Assembly (NCBI RefSeq): GCF_001990485.1
Contig: NZ_LBFC01000018.1
Location: forward strand, 62,001-126,000
Length of the DNA: 64,000 bases
Direction of reading: 5' to 3'
DNA from: Thermosipho affectus
GTDB taxonomy: Bacteria > Thermotogota > Thermotogae > Thermotogales > Fervidobacteriaceae
Shown in pieces: positions 44,844 through 53,546 of the stretch. The translations under genes and the position numbers were made by a program. Position 1 is the stretch's first letter; each line of letters begins with the position of its first letter. The notes under the pieces were generated by a model that was not told where the DNA came from, searched no databases, and worked only from the letters and a program-made list of their open reading frames with translations.

Positions 44844-46385
44844 TTGAAAACGGTAGTTGTTTTAGATTATGGTTCACAGTACACACAACTTATTGTCAGA
44901 AGAATCAGGGAAAAAGGTTATTATGCAGAACTTTTGCCTTGGGATGCAACAGAAGAAGAAATAAAATCTTTGAATCCTTCTTCTGTTATACTTTCCGGTG
45001 GACCATCGAGTGTATATGAAAAAGATGCACCTTATGTTCCAGATTTTATTTTAAATTTGAAAGTGCCCATATTGGGGATTTGTTATGGCCTTCAGGCATT
45101 AGTTTACAAGTTTGGAGGAAAGGTGGAAAAATCAGAAAAAAGGGAATTTGGGCATGCATTTTTAAAGGTGAAAAAAGATCCTTTATTTGAAGAATTACCC
45201 GAAAAGTTTGATGTTTGGATGAGTCACTCAGATAGAGTTGAAAAACTTCCAGAAGGTTTCTACGTCATTGGTGAAAGTGAAAATTCACCTTTTGCCGCTG
45301 TGAGAAACAAAGAGGGAACTATTTATGGGGTGCAATTTCACCCGGAAGTGACACATACGCAATTTGGAAGTAAAATTTTGGAAAATTTTGTCTCAAAAAT
45401 AGCAAAGATGCCTAAAAATTGGCAGATGAGTGACTTTGTAAAAGATAAGATAAGAGAAATAAGACAAATTGTGGGAAATGATAAAGTTATACTTGGTTTG
45501 TCTGGTGGAGTAGATTCATCTGTAGTTGCAATGCTTTTGCATAAAGCAATTGGGAAAAATTCCATTCCAATTTTTGTTGATACGGGACTTTTGAGGTTAA
45601 ATGAAAGAGAAGAGGTGGAAGAAAAATTTAGAAATTTAGGAATAGAGATATTCGTTGTAGATGCAAAAGAAAGGTTTTTGAGTGCTTTGGAAGGAGTGGA
45701 AGATCCTGAAGAAAAAAGAAAGATAATTGGTCATACTTTCATAGATATTTTTTATGAAACTTCTATGAATCTACTTAAAGAGCATGGAAATATTAAATAT
45801 TTGGCACAAGGGACGTTATACCCCGATATTATTGAAAGTAAAGTAAGCGAAAGAAAATCTGCGGCAAAGATAAAGACACATCACAATGTAGGGGGGCTCC
45901 CTGAGAAATTACCTTTTAAAATAATAGAACCTTTGAGGTATCTTTTCAAAGACGAAGTAAGAAAATTGGGAAAGATATTGGGTTTACCAGATGATATGAT
46001 TAATAGACATCCATTCCCTGGACCAGGACTTGCCGTAAGAATAGTAGGAAAAATCACAAAAAGATCTGTTGAAATACTACAACAAGCAGATTACATATTT
46101 ATAGAAGAATTGAAGAAAAATGGTTTGTATGAGAAAGTTTGGCAGGCATTTGCCGTATTTCTTCCCATAAAATCTGTAGGGGTTATGGGAGATTATAGAA
46201 CGTATGAAAATGTAATAGCATTAAGGGCGGTAAATAGTTTTGATGGTATGACTGCAGATTGGTCAAAACTACCACATGAATTTTTAAATAAAGTTGCAAA
46301 AAGAATAATAAATGAGGTTGAAGGAGTAAATAGAGTAGTTTACGATATTACCTCAAAACCACCTGCAACTATAGAATGGGAGTAG
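44844..46385 (+). CDS. guaA: GMP synthase (glutamine-hydrolysing)
   Basis: 513 aa; converts XMP to GMP with glutamine and ATP. Glutamine amidotransferase part (1-190) has the catalytic Cys in GICYGLQAL and His/Glu in [10 protein letters not shown]. The ATP-pyrophosphatase part shows [11 protein letters not shown], and the dimerisation domain has [12 protein letters not shown] and the C-terminal [14 protein letters not shown] at 44844 follows GGGGGGTG and gives the usual N-terminus [15 protein letters not shown]. It follows lemA closely, an unexpected but possibly shared transcript. No purine riboswitch precedes it. Confidence 0.97.
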   Translation: MKTVVVLDYGSQYTQLIVRRIREKGYYAELLPWDATEEEIKSLNPSSVILSGGPSSVYEKDAPYVPDFILNLKVPILGICYGLQALVYKFGGKVEKSEKREFGHAFLKVKKDPLFEELPEKFDVWMSHSDRVEKLPEGFYVIGESENSPFAAVRNKEGTIYGVQFHPEVTHTQFGSKILENFVSKIAKMPKNWQMSDFVKDKIREIRQIVGNDKVILGLSGGVDSSVVAMLLHKAIGKNSIPIFVDTGLLRLNEREEVEEKFRNLGIEIFVVDAKERFLSALEGVEDPEEKRKIIGHTFIDIFYETSMNLLKEHGNIKYLAQGTLYPDIIESKVSERKSAAKIKTHHNVGGLPEKLPFKIIEPLRYLFKDEVRKLGKILGLPDDMINRHPFPGPGLAVRIVGKITKRSVEILQQADYIFIEELKKNGLYEKVWQAFAVFLPIKSVGVMGDYRTYENVIALRAVNSFDGMTADWSKLPHEFLNKVAKRIINEVEGVNRVVYDITSKPPATIEWE

Positions 46386-46412
46386 TATAACACCCCGCTG
46401 GGGTGTTATACT
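46384..46412. terminator. Bidirectional terminator between guaA and the PP-loop ATPase gene
   Basis: AGTATAACACCCC (46384-46396), loop GCT, GGGGTGTTATACT (46400-46412). It overlaps the stop codon of the minus-strand gene (46406-46408). Confidence 0.88.
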
Positions 46413-47038
46413 ATTTCAAGTATGAATTTACCAGATTTTTCGATAGTGGACTTTACTTTAAATTTAATTGGAAATTTAAAGATAGGTCCATCATATACAA
46501 AGGTGTGGTATTCTCCATTTTCACCACATACATCTATTCCCATTTTTTCAAATTCTTCTATTAAATCTAATGACAAGTCTCTACCTAGAAAATTTTTGAG
46601 TTCTTTTTTGATGGATATTATTTTTGCTTTGAATCCAAGCAAGAGAAACTCTTTAACTATGTCTTTTCTTTTACGTTGCCAAAGGGGTTCAAATACTTTT
46701 ACGTTTTTCTTTGAACATACGTTTTTTACCCAATCTAAGTGTGCTTGTAAATCAATATCTCCAAATATTCCAATACCACTGTATGCGTATTCTTCTAGGA
46801 ATTTAAGAAAGTTTTTTTCATAGTTTTCCCAGCTACTACTTTTAGTTATAAGTGGTAACCCCAAGCTTTTTGCTTGTTGTTCCAATATGTGTTTTGGTAG
46901 GCCGTGGGCCCTTGAATGAATCTTATCTTCTGATAACATTGTAAATAGATAATCAATCGTTGTAAATTTTTTAAGACCGTAGTACAAGGCAAGTGTGGAA
47001 TCTTTTCCTCCACTCCATGAACAAAATACTTTTCCCAT
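46406..47038 (-). CDS. PP-loop ATPase, Dph6/MJ0570-like
   Basis: 210 aa. The PP-loop signature SWSGGKDSTLALYY at the N-terminus binds ATP; EPLWQRKRKDIVKEFLLLGF, ISIKKELKNFLGRDL, and DVCGENGEYHTFVYDGP match the Dph6 (diphthine-ammonia ligase) family. Bacteria lack diphthamide, so the role must differ; relatives near B12 genes are thought to act on the corrin side chains or cobinamide. ATG 47038 begins right after the cobT stop with AAAAGGAAG upstream. Probably in the B12-riboswitch-controlled operon. Confidence 0.83.
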   Translation of the reverse strand: MGKVFCSWSGGKDSTLALYYGLKKFTTIDYLFTMLSEDKIHSRAHGLPKHILEQQAKSLGLPLITKSSSWENYEKNFLKFLEEYAYSGIGIFGDIDLQAHLDWVKNVCSKKNVKVFEPLWQRKRKDIVKEFLLLGFKAKIISIKKELKNFLGRDLSLDLIEEFEKMGIDVCGENGEYHTFVYDGPIFKFPIKFKVKSTIEKSGKFILEIV

Positions 47039-47039
47039 T

Positions 47040-48056
47040 TTATTGATCGCTTCCTTTTGAAACATTTGCAGATTCGAATGTAGCCATTTCCCTTATCATT
47101 TTTATCGCAGCTTCGATCAGGTACATAGAAAGTACCGCACCTGTACCTTCTCCAAGACGCATATCTAAATCTAAAATAGGTCTTTCGTTTATTGAATCTA
47201 GTATTACTTTATGTCCTTTTACTTTGGACTTATGACCAAAGAGGACGTAATCTTTTACCTTTTTATCTATATGATATGCTATGAGAAATCCCGCTGTAGT
47301 GGGAAAACCATCTATAACTACTGGTATTTTTTCTTCAACTGCTTGGAGTATAAATCCTGCCATTTCTCCTATGCAATAGCTCCCCACTTTTGAAAGGACG
47401 TCTATGGAATCTGATGGATTGGGATTGTTTACTTTTATCGCCTTTTCCACAACTTGTTTTTTTCTTTTTAGTTTTTCGTTGTCTATAGGAGTACCTATAT
47501 CTAGTATTTCATCTAGATTAAATCCAAAAGCAGCTGCAATTGCAGTTGCAGTGGTAGTGTTTCCTATTCCCATATCACCTATAGCCAGTAAGTCTGCACC
47601 TTCATTAATTGCATCTTTTGCAATTTTTTGTCCATACTCTACGGATTTTAACGCATCATCTTTTGACATAGCAGGACCTTTTGTGAAATTTTTTGTACCA
47701 TATCCCACTTTCTTTACTATTAAAGATGGATGTTGATCAAAATCATAGTCAACTCCTGCATCAACAACATAGACTTTTGCCCCCACGTGTTTTGAAAAAA
47801 CGTTAATTGCCGCTCCTTGGTTTAAGAAGTTAAAGACCATTTGAAAGGTTACTTCTTTTGGATATGCCGAAACTTTCTCTTCTACCACTCCATGATCTCC
47901 TGCAAATACGTAAACCCTTTTGTCGTTAAAAAGTTCTGGAAGTTCTTTTTCTTGGATAAGAGAAATTTTTAATGCTATTTCTTCTAAGTATCCAAGACTT
48001 CCTACAGGCTTTGTAAGGTTGTTTAGTCTGTTGATAACTTTCTCTCTAAGTGTCAT
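47040..48056 (-). CDS. cobT: Nicotinate-nucleotide:dimethylbenzimidazole phosphoribosyltransferase
   Basis: 338 aa. Makes alpha-ribazole phosphate from dimethylbenzimidazole in the lower-ligand branch of B12 assembly. KPVGSLGYLEEIALKI, VFAGDHGVVEEKVSAYP, AINVFSKHVGA, GDMGIGNTTTATAI and the catalytic Glu in LDMRLGEGTGAVLS are all present. ATG 48056 follows AGGAGGGG. The cobalamin riboswitch at 48117-48262 precedes it, so it is repressed by B12. Other de novo B12 genes are not in the window; salvage is likely. Confidence 0.96.
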   Translation of the reverse strand: MTLREKVINRLNNLTKPVGSLGYLEEIALKISLIQEKELPELFNDKRVYVFAGDHGVVEEKVSAYPKEVTFQMVFNFLNQGAAINVFSKHVGAKVYVVDAGVDYDFDQHPSLIVKKVGYGTKNFTKGPAMSKDDALKSVEYGQKIAKDAINEGADLLAIGDMGIGNTTTATAIAAAFGFNLDEILDIGTPIDNEKLKRKKQVVEKAIKVNNPNPSDSIDVLSKVGSYCIGEMAGFILQAVEEKIPVVIDGFPTTAGFLIAYHIDKKVKDYVLFGHKSKVKGHKVILDSINERPILDLDMRLGEGTGAVLSMYLIEAAIKMIREMATFESANVSKGSDQ

Positions 48057-48074
48057 TTTATCCCCTCCTATAAA

Positions 48075-48111
48075 CAAAAACTTCCACAAAAAGCCCTGAG
48101 CTTTTGTGGAA
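48075..48111 (-). terminator. Riboswitch-controlled terminator before cobT
   Basis: A 12-13-bp stem (TTCCACAAAAGC from 48111 and GCTTTTTGTGGAA to 48082 on the minus strand) followed by GTTTTTG. It lies between the B12 aptamer and cobT and is the likely expression platform. Confidence 0.88.
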
Positions 48112-48116
48112 TTTAT

Positions 48117-48262
48117 ACATCCAAGATAGGTTTCCCGGCTCCCGGATCATCCTACTTTCTGCACCTTCCCAGGTTTCCCCCAGTGGTATTTGCAGATTTC
48201 GTCCCCGGTTACGGTTGCTGGGCAGCCCCGGATTTTCACCGGTGTTCCCTTTTCTTGGATGT
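48117..48262 (-). promoter_or_regulatory. Cobalamin riboswitch
   Basis: On the minus strand the P1 stem pairs TCTTGGATGT's complement ends (48253-48262 with 48117-48126, 10 bp). Inside, ACCGGTGAAAATCCGGGGC, the B12-box type ACCACTGGGGGAAACCTGGG, and GGGAGCCGGGAAACC are hallmarks of the adenosylcobalamin aptamer. The terminator at 48075 acts downstream. It controls cobT and probably the PP-loop ATPase gene. Confidence 0.96.
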
Positions 48263-48285
48263 TTTTAGTATAAATTTTCTCTAAA

Positions 48286-48291
48286 ATTATA
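48286..48291 (-). promoter_or_regulatory. -10 box for the riboswitch-cobT transcript
   Basis: TATAAT on the minus strand (48291-48286) overlaps the nagA stop codon (48289-48287). A start near 48279 lies just before the aptamer's P1. The -35 is weak. Confidence 0.55.
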
Positions 48292-49339
48292 CCACAGTAT
48301 CTATAATATTTAGGTCTTGATTTAGTAACACAAACTTAGCATCATATCCTATTTTGATCCGTCCTGTGTCTATTTTTAAATTTTTAAGTGCGTTAAAAGA
48401 AGATACCCATGAGAGTTCTTTTAGAGAGCAATTGGTGGCCTTTTTGAAATTTTTGAGCCCATCTATGAATTTTAGTGTGCTTCCTGCAAGGGTTCCATCT
48501 TCAAGCCTTGCTATATTATCTTTTACCTTTACAAGAAGATTTCCCAGTGTGTAAATACCATCGCCAAGTCCTGTGGCTGATATACTATCTGTAATAAGGA
48601 TAATTTTTTTTGCACCTAGTGTTTGGTATACTAATTTTAAAAATTCAGGAGATGAATGTACAAAATCTGCAATTATCTCAACGTACGGTTTGTGTAAAAA
48701 AACACCACCTACAATGCCAACTTCTCTGTGATGTAACGTAGATAGGGCATTGGGAAAGTGTGTAATTCTTTTAACATCAAGGTCAAAGAACTCTTTAAAA
48801 ATCTTGTAATTTGCATTTGAATGTCCAATTGAAGGAACAATATTGTTTTTTCTTAATTTTTCCAGTAGATCCTTTGAATTGGGAAGTTCTGGTGCAAAAC
48901 TTAAAATTTTTACATTTTTAAGTTGTGGAAGTGCATCGTTAAATGATTGTATATATGCTTTGTTTTGAGCTCCCGCTTTCTTTTTATTTAAAAAAGGGCC
49001 TTCAAAGTGCAATCCCATAAGGGAAGAGTGCGTGGCATTTGAAAAATTTTGTGTTACATTATTTAGTACTTCAAAAGAATGAGAAACGGTAGTGGGAAAA
49101 AGATATGTAACACCGTTAGATAGAACCTTATTCCCCCAAATGTTAAAATCTTTATCTGTTGCAGTCATACAATCTATTCCCATATATCCGTGGGTGTGTG
49201 TATCCACAAATCCTGGCATTAATAAAAGTTTGGGAGTACAGTCGTATTTTTTTACATTTATTATCTTTTTATCAAATTCTATATCTCCTGTAAATTCTCC
49301 TTCAATTGGATCAACTATGAGTGCTTTTTCTATTATCAT
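48287..49339 (-). CDS. nagA: N-acetylglucosamine-6-phosphate deacetylase
   Basis: 350 aa, amidohydrolase barrel. MPGFVDTHTHGYMG (His48, His50), LHFEGPF (metal Glu113), IGHSNA (His173), THFPNAL (His194), and LITDSISATG (catalytic Asp251) are present. It yields GlcN-6-P and acetate from GlcNAc-6-P. ATG follows AGGAGG. Last gene of the minus-strand Nag operon, eleven bases after nagB-II. Confidence 0.96.
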   Translation of the reverse strand: MIIEKALIVDPIEGEFTGDIEFDKKIINVKKYDCTPKLLLMPGFVDTHTHGYMGIDCMTATDKDFNIWGNKVLSNGVTYLFPTTVSHSFEVLNNVTQNFSNATHSSLMGLHFEGPFLNKKKAGAQNKAYIQSFNDALPQLKNVKILSFAPELPNSKDLLEKLRKNNIVPSIGHSNANYKIFKEFFDLDVKRITHFPNALSTLHHREVGIVGGVFLHKPYVEIIADFVHSSPEFLKLVYQTLGAKKIILITDSISATGLGDGIYTLGNLLVKVKDNIARLEDGTLAGSTLKFIDGLKNFKKATNCSLKELSWVSSFNALKNLKIDTGRIKIGYDAKFVLLNQDLNIIDTVV

Positions 49340-49349
49340 ATAATACCTC

Positions 49350-50249
49350 CTATATTTTCACACTTTTCGATAAATTTTCAGGTCTATCTGGATTTAACCC
49401 CTCTGATATAGCCTTTTTGTAGGCTAGTATTTGTAAGAAAATAACCCTCAACGGAGTTTCAAATCCGCTATTGTATTTAATATCTATATCTCCATCTTTT
49501 CCCAAATATATAACTTTGGTGTATTTTTCCAAATCTTTCTTTAATGTGTGTTCGTATTTTGTGTCTTTTGAATTAATGATCACTAATGTTTTGTCGGTTA
49601 ATTTGGAAATAGGTCCATGTCTATATTCTAAGGGTTCGTGAAATTCTACAAATTGTTTTGCCATCTCTTGTATTTTTAATGCCCCCTCTTTTGATATACC
49701 ATATTCTTCGTCAAAGCCTAGAAATACAAAATGATTGTATTTTTTTAAATCTATTTTTTCAAGATAATCGTTACTTTTCTCGATTATTTTCTTTGCCATG
49801 TTTGAGATTTCTCCATTTTTTATCAAAAAATATAAAATAGCCGTAAATGATCCAGTCATTACTATACTTTCCTCGTGAAGAAAATCAAAAGTAAAAGTTT
49901 GATCACATACTTTTTCAAGTGAGGAATTTTTTTCGCAAGTTATACCTATTGTAAGTATGCCGTTTTTCTTAAACTTTTCTGCAGAAAGTACTGTTTCTGT
50001 TGACTCTCCTGTTCGAGAGATAAATATTCCAATATCGCATTTTGGTGTGTAATCCAACGCGAGAATTTTACCACCAGTTAGAGTTTCCGAATTAACTTTG
50101 AGTATTTTTGAGGCGGTAAAGGCAAGATTATACGACGAACCACAGCCTACAAATACGTATTTTTTGTTGCTTGAAAATTCGATAGAATAATTTTCTATTT
50201 TTTTCAAAAGTTCAGGTGTGCGCATTATTTCATTATATGTGTAATTCAT
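49350..50249 (-). CDS. nagB2: Glucosamine-6-phosphate deaminase, NagB-II (SIS-domain) type
   Basis: 299 aa with two SIS (sugar isomerase) domains: VFVGCGSSYNLAFTASKIL, FISRTGESTETVLSA and, in the second half, FVEFHEPLEYRHGPISKLTD. It lacks the GlnAsn amidotransferase domain of GlmS, as NagB-II enzymes do, and deaminates GlcN-6-P to fructose-6-P. The ATG at 50249 overlaps the permease stop (ATGA). The upstream extension of the frame would overlap the permease gene and was rejected. Same gene order as in Thermotoga. Confidence 0.93.
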   Translation of the reverse strand: MNYTYNEIMRTPELLKKIENYSIEFSSNKKYVFVGCGSSYNLAFTASKILKVNSETLTGGKILALDYTPKCDIGIFISRTGESTETVLSAEKFKKNGILTIGITCEKNSSLEKVCDQTFTFDFLHEESIVMTGSFTAILYFLIKNGEISNMAKKIIEKSNDYLEKIDLKKYNHFVFLGFDEEYGISKEGALKIQEMAKQFVEFHEPLEYRHGPISKLTDKTLVIINSKDTKYEHTLKKDLEKYTKVIYLGKDGDIDIKYNSGFETPLRVIFLQILAYKKAISEGLNPDRPENLSKSVKI

Positions 50250-51418
50250 CCCTTTAGAGCCCCCTTTGTGATACCAGAGATTATATGTTTTTGAAAAGCT
50301 AAAAAGATGATTATAACTGGTATTCCGATTATGGAAGAAGCAGCCATAAGTCTTGGCCAATCTATTTGGTTTAGTTTTTGATACAGCGCAAGACCTACTT
50401 GAACGGTTCTCATTTCGCGAGAGTTTGTCATAACTAGTGGATAGAAAAGTGCGTTCCAACTTGAAATAAATGTGTTAATAGCCATTACTGCAATTGCAGG
50501 TTTTGATAGGGGAAATACTATTTTGAAAAGTATTTGAAATGTATTTGCTCCATCTACGTATGCAGCTTGTTCAAGTTCAATTGGTAGTTGTTCTATGTAT
50601 TGTTTTAATAAAAACACGCTAAATGGTGTAACAAGCATAGGTACAGTGAGTGCAAAATATGTATCTATCCATCCGATATTTTTCATGAGTATGAATATGG
50701 GGATTATTGTAATTTGTGGTGGTATCATCATTGTCATTAAAATTATTGAAAAAAGTAAATTTTTTCCAAAAAAGTTTCTCCTTGCAAAAGCGTATGCAAC
50801 CATTGTTGAAAATATAATATTTCCTATTACTACAACTGTTGAGACAATAAGACTATTTAATATGTATCTTGTAAACATATCTTCTTTTAATACATTTACA
50901 AAATTCAGTAATGTTGGAAATTTGTAAATGAGTTTTACATCATCAAGGTAATGTTTGTCCGAAAAATGAAAAACTATTTTAGATACGTATTTTAAGTTAA
51001 TTTCACCAAAGTTAGTTAAAATATACTTTTTCCAATCTTTACTTCCGGAAAATTCTTTTCTTATACTTTTTCCAAAAGCATCGAATATTTCTATGGAAAA
51101 ATTTTCCCTTCCTTTTGCCCAGAATTCTAGTTGTTTTGCAACGCGCATGTCGAGTTTATTTGTTAATAGAACTATTGTTCCATTTGTTAATATTGATTTT
51201 GTACTTTGAGGTGAGTCATTAACTAATGTGAATTGACCGTTTAATTTTCTCCTTAAATAACTTTTGTATTTTATCTCAAAATCGTTTATATACCTTTCTT
51301 TTATTATCTTTGTAAGGTTGCCACTAGGTATAACTGCAGTGTAGAACATTGATAGCATGGGAAATAAAGAAATAAACAAAAGTACAAACATTGTTGTAAG
51401 AAGTATAACTTTTTTCAT
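50246..51418 (-). CDS. Nag operon ABC permease, MalG type, with a large extracytoplasmic insertion
   Basis: 390 aa, over 100 longer than usual MalG proteins. Segment 1 (about 5-26) is followed by a non-membrane insertion (about 30-165) with strand-rich pattern FSIEIFDAFGKSIRKEF, KKYILTNFGEINL and VSKIVFHFSDKHYLDDVKLIY, similar to jelly-roll sugar-binding domains. The rest (about 170-390) has five helices and the EAA loop LEQAAYVDGANTFQILFKIV. ATG follows AGGAG. Overlaps the MalF-type gene by four bases and nagB-II by four. Confidence 0.88.
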   Translation of the reverse strand: MKKVILLTTMFVLLFISLFPMLSMFYTAVIPSGNLTKIIKERYINDFEIKYKSYLRRKLNGQFTLVNDSPQSTKSILTNGTIVLLTNKLDMRVAKQLEFWAKGRENFSIEIFDAFGKSIRKEFSGSKDWKKYILTNFGEINLKYVSKIVFHFSDKHYLDDVKLIYKFPTLLNFVNVLKEDMFTRYILNSLIVSTVVVIGNIIFSTMVAYAFARRNFFGKNLLFSIILMTMMIPPQITIIPIFILMKNIGWIDTYFALTVPMLVTPFSVFLLKQYIEQLPIELEQAAYVDGANTFQILFKIVFPLSKPAIAVMAINTFISSWNALFYPLVMTNSREMRTVQVGLALYQKLNQIDWPRLMAASSIIGIPVIIIFLAFQKHIISGITKGALKG

Positions 51419-52293
51419 ATGTTTTCACTCCTGAGTAATCTACCTTGTATTAGAGTAATAGTAAGTATTATAAGCACTAAGATATATGCTATTGCAGATG
51501 CATACCCCATTTCAAAGTTTCTAAATCCCACTATGTAGAGATAATGTACTATTGTTTGTGTGGCATTCATCGGGCCTCCCCCAGTCATTGTGAATATTTC
51601 CGAGAAGATTTGAAAGGAACGTATAGTATTTAACGCTATGACAAAGTATAAAGTGGGCTTTAAAAGTGGGAGCGTTATTTTAAAAAACATTTTGCTTTTA
51701 CTTGCACCGTCTATTTCTGCTGCTTCGTATAACTGCTCGGGAATACTTTGAAGACCTGCAAGAAATAGTATGGTATAATATCCAATAGCCGCCCAAATAT
51801 CCATGATCATTATAGATAAAAGTGCTGTTTTGGTGTGTGCAAGCCAGCTTGTGGGAATGGGAGAACTTCCAAATAATTCAAGCATTTTATTGAAAAAGCC
51901 ATCAGCACTATAAAGGTACATCCATATAGTTGATATAACTACCATGGAAATTACAGATGGAAGGAAAAATCCTGCTTTAAATAAATCTTTTAAAGGTAGA
52001 AATTTACTGTTTATTAAAACTGCAAGTAATAACGAGAATGTTGTTGTAAATGGAATTGTACCAACTACAAATATAACGGTATTCTTAAGGGCTTTTAAGA
52101 ATATTTCATCGTGAAAAGCGCGAATGTAATTTTTTAGACCAACAAAATCAAAATCCGAACTTAAAGCGGAATAATTTGTAAAACTCATGAAGAAAGAGTG
52201 TAATATGGGAAATAACCCAAATATTGCAAATAATATTAAAAAAGGAGATAATAAAAAGAACGTTTCAATTTTGTATTTTGCTTTTTTCTTCAA
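51415..52293 (-). CDS. Nag operon ABC permease, MalF type
   Basis: 292 aa with six predicted membrane segments; EAA loop LYEAAEIDGASKSKMFFKIT. TTG at 52293 was preferred: GGGGTGG lies 5 bases upstream, and the longer version would start inside the 52310-52332 hairpin. Forms the channel with the MalG-type partner for a GlcNAc-containing oligosaccharide. No ATPase gene in the operon. Confidence 0.9.
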   Translation of the reverse strand: MKKKAKYKIETFFLLSPFLILFAIFGLFPILHSFFMSFTNYSALSSDFDFVGLKNYIRAFHDEIFLKALKNTVIFVVGTIPFTTTFSLLLAVLINSKFLPLKDLFKAGFFLPSVISMVVISTIWMYLYSADGFFNKMLELFGSSPIPTSWLAHTKTALLSIMIMDIWAAIGYYTILFLAGLQSIPEQLYEAAEIDGASKSKMFFKITLPLLKPTLYFVIALNTIRSFQIFSEIFTMTGGGPMNATQTIVHYLYIVGFRNFEMGYASAIAYILVLIILTITLIQGRLLRSENI

Positions 52294-52309
52294 ACCAACC
52301 ACCCCAGAA

Positions 52310-52332
52310 TCCCCTGCCATTGAGGCAGGGGA
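52310..52332 (-). other. Hairpin between Nag binding-protein and permease genes
   Basis: TCCCCTGCC/GGCAGGGGA (9 bp) with loop ATTGA, directly after the binding-protein gene. On the minus strand it has no T run, so it more likely protects mRNA than terminates it; on the plus strand it would be a perfect terminator and could stop antisense transcription. Confidence 0.7.
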
Positions 52333-52337
52333 ATTTT

Positions 52338-53546
52338 TTATTCACCATCTAATATTTTTTGAATCTTTAGGTTATACTCAAAGAGTGTAGAATCAATATC
52401 TGTATTTTCTAGTATCATTTTTTCAATTGCCTCTGTTAATACTGCTTGAACTTTTGGCCATGCTGGAATAGAAGGTACAGGTTTTGCGTATGTGTTTTGC
52501 TCGTAGAAAACCTTATGCATAGGATGATCGTTAAACCATGGATCTTTTCCCGCTTCAACATGTGATGGGAATATTGCTGGCCAAATCATGGCAACTTCCA
52601 TGGCAATATCAGGTCTAATTAAAAATTTTACCAATTTTTGTGCGGCTTCTTTATTCTTTGAGTGTTTCATTATTGCAAGAACTTCTGCTCCTGCAAAGGA
52701 TGCATGTGTACCGTACCATGAGGCGGGCTTTGGTATAAATACAACGTTAAAAGGTGTTTCAGGATAATTTGTTTCAAGGTAGTCAATATCCCATGCGCCA
52801 CTTACGTACATACCAATCTTTCCTTCTCCGAATGCTTTGGCAAGATCTGCTTGTTTTGTCTTAAGAGAATATTTGGAAAGTGCTTTGTAAAATTGTGCTG
52901 TTTCTTTTACTTTACACGAGGTTAAAAGCGCCCTTTTTCCATCTTCGGAGATTATATCTCCTCCAGTTCCCCATACTGCAGGTAAGAACCATTGTTGCCA
53001 TGGACTGTAGCTTTCGCCTGCAGGCATACCAAATCCGTATATTTCATCGCCTAGTGCATCAATTTTTTCGGCTGCTCTGTATAGGTCTTCCCAAGTTTCA
53101 GGTGGAATATCTGGATTTAAACCTGCTTTTTCAAAAAGTTCCATGTTGTAAAAGAGTGCCCTTGTTCCAAGGAGCCAAGGAACTGCCCAGTATTTTCCGT
53201 GGTATTTTACCGTATCCCAACCTACGTAGTTTTTTCCATATTGATTGAAGAATAAATCCATGTTTTCAAGTGCATTTCTTTCTGCAAAGTTTGCAACCCA
53301 AGTGTTTCCCAATTCTACTACATCTAGTGATTCTCCTCCTGCAATTGCTGTAACTATTTTGTCAAAACCATTTGCCCAAGAAAGTTGTACGTATTCTACT
53401 TCAATATCTGGGTTTTCCTCCATGAATTTGTTCAAAATCATCTTTGCATGTTCATCGTTCATCATAAATCCCCAAAATGTAAGCTTGGTTTTTGCAAAAC
53501 TAAATACAACGATCAAAGCAAAAAAGATGACAAAAAGCTTTTTCAT
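52338..53546 (-). CDS. Nag operon solute-binding protein (family 1)
   Basis: 402 aa. Signal peptide (about 1-18, MKKLFVIFFALIVVFSFAK) without lipobox Cys. TFWGFMMNDEHAKMILNKF, VVELGNTWVANFAERNAL and the GMYVSGAWDIDYLE region fit CUT1 sugar-binding proteins. The operon context implies N-acetylglucosamine or chitobiose. ATG with GGGGAGGG; four-base overlap with nagZ (ATGA). Confidence 0.92.
   Translation of the reverse strand: MKKLFVIFFALIVVFSFAKTKLTFWGFMMNDEHAKMILNKFMEENPDIEVEYVQLSWANGFDKIVTAIAGGESLDVVELGNTWVANFAERNALENMDLFFNQYGKNYVGWDTVKYHGKYWAVPWLLGTRALFYNMELFEKAGLNPDIPPETWEDLYRAAEKIDALGDEIYGFGMPAGESYSPWQQWFLPAVWGTGGDIISEDGKRALLTSCKVKETAQFYKALSKYSLKTKQADLAKAFGEGKIGMYVSGAWDIDYLETNYPETPFNVVFIPKPASWYGTHASFAGAEVLAIMKHSKNKEAAQKLVKFLIRPDIAMEVAMIWPAIFPSHVEAGKDPWFNDHPMHKVFYEQNTYAKPVPSIPAWPKVQAVLTEAIEKMILENTDIDSTLFEYNLKIQKILDGE

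Noticed and set aside
44819-44844. Purine riboswitch in front of guaA
   Set aside because: The gap to lemA is too short for an aptamer.
50250-50459. 70-residue N-terminal extension of NagB-II
   Set aside because: It would lie inside the permease gene in another frame and has no similarity to SIS proteins; ATG 50249 overlaps the permease stop in the usual way.
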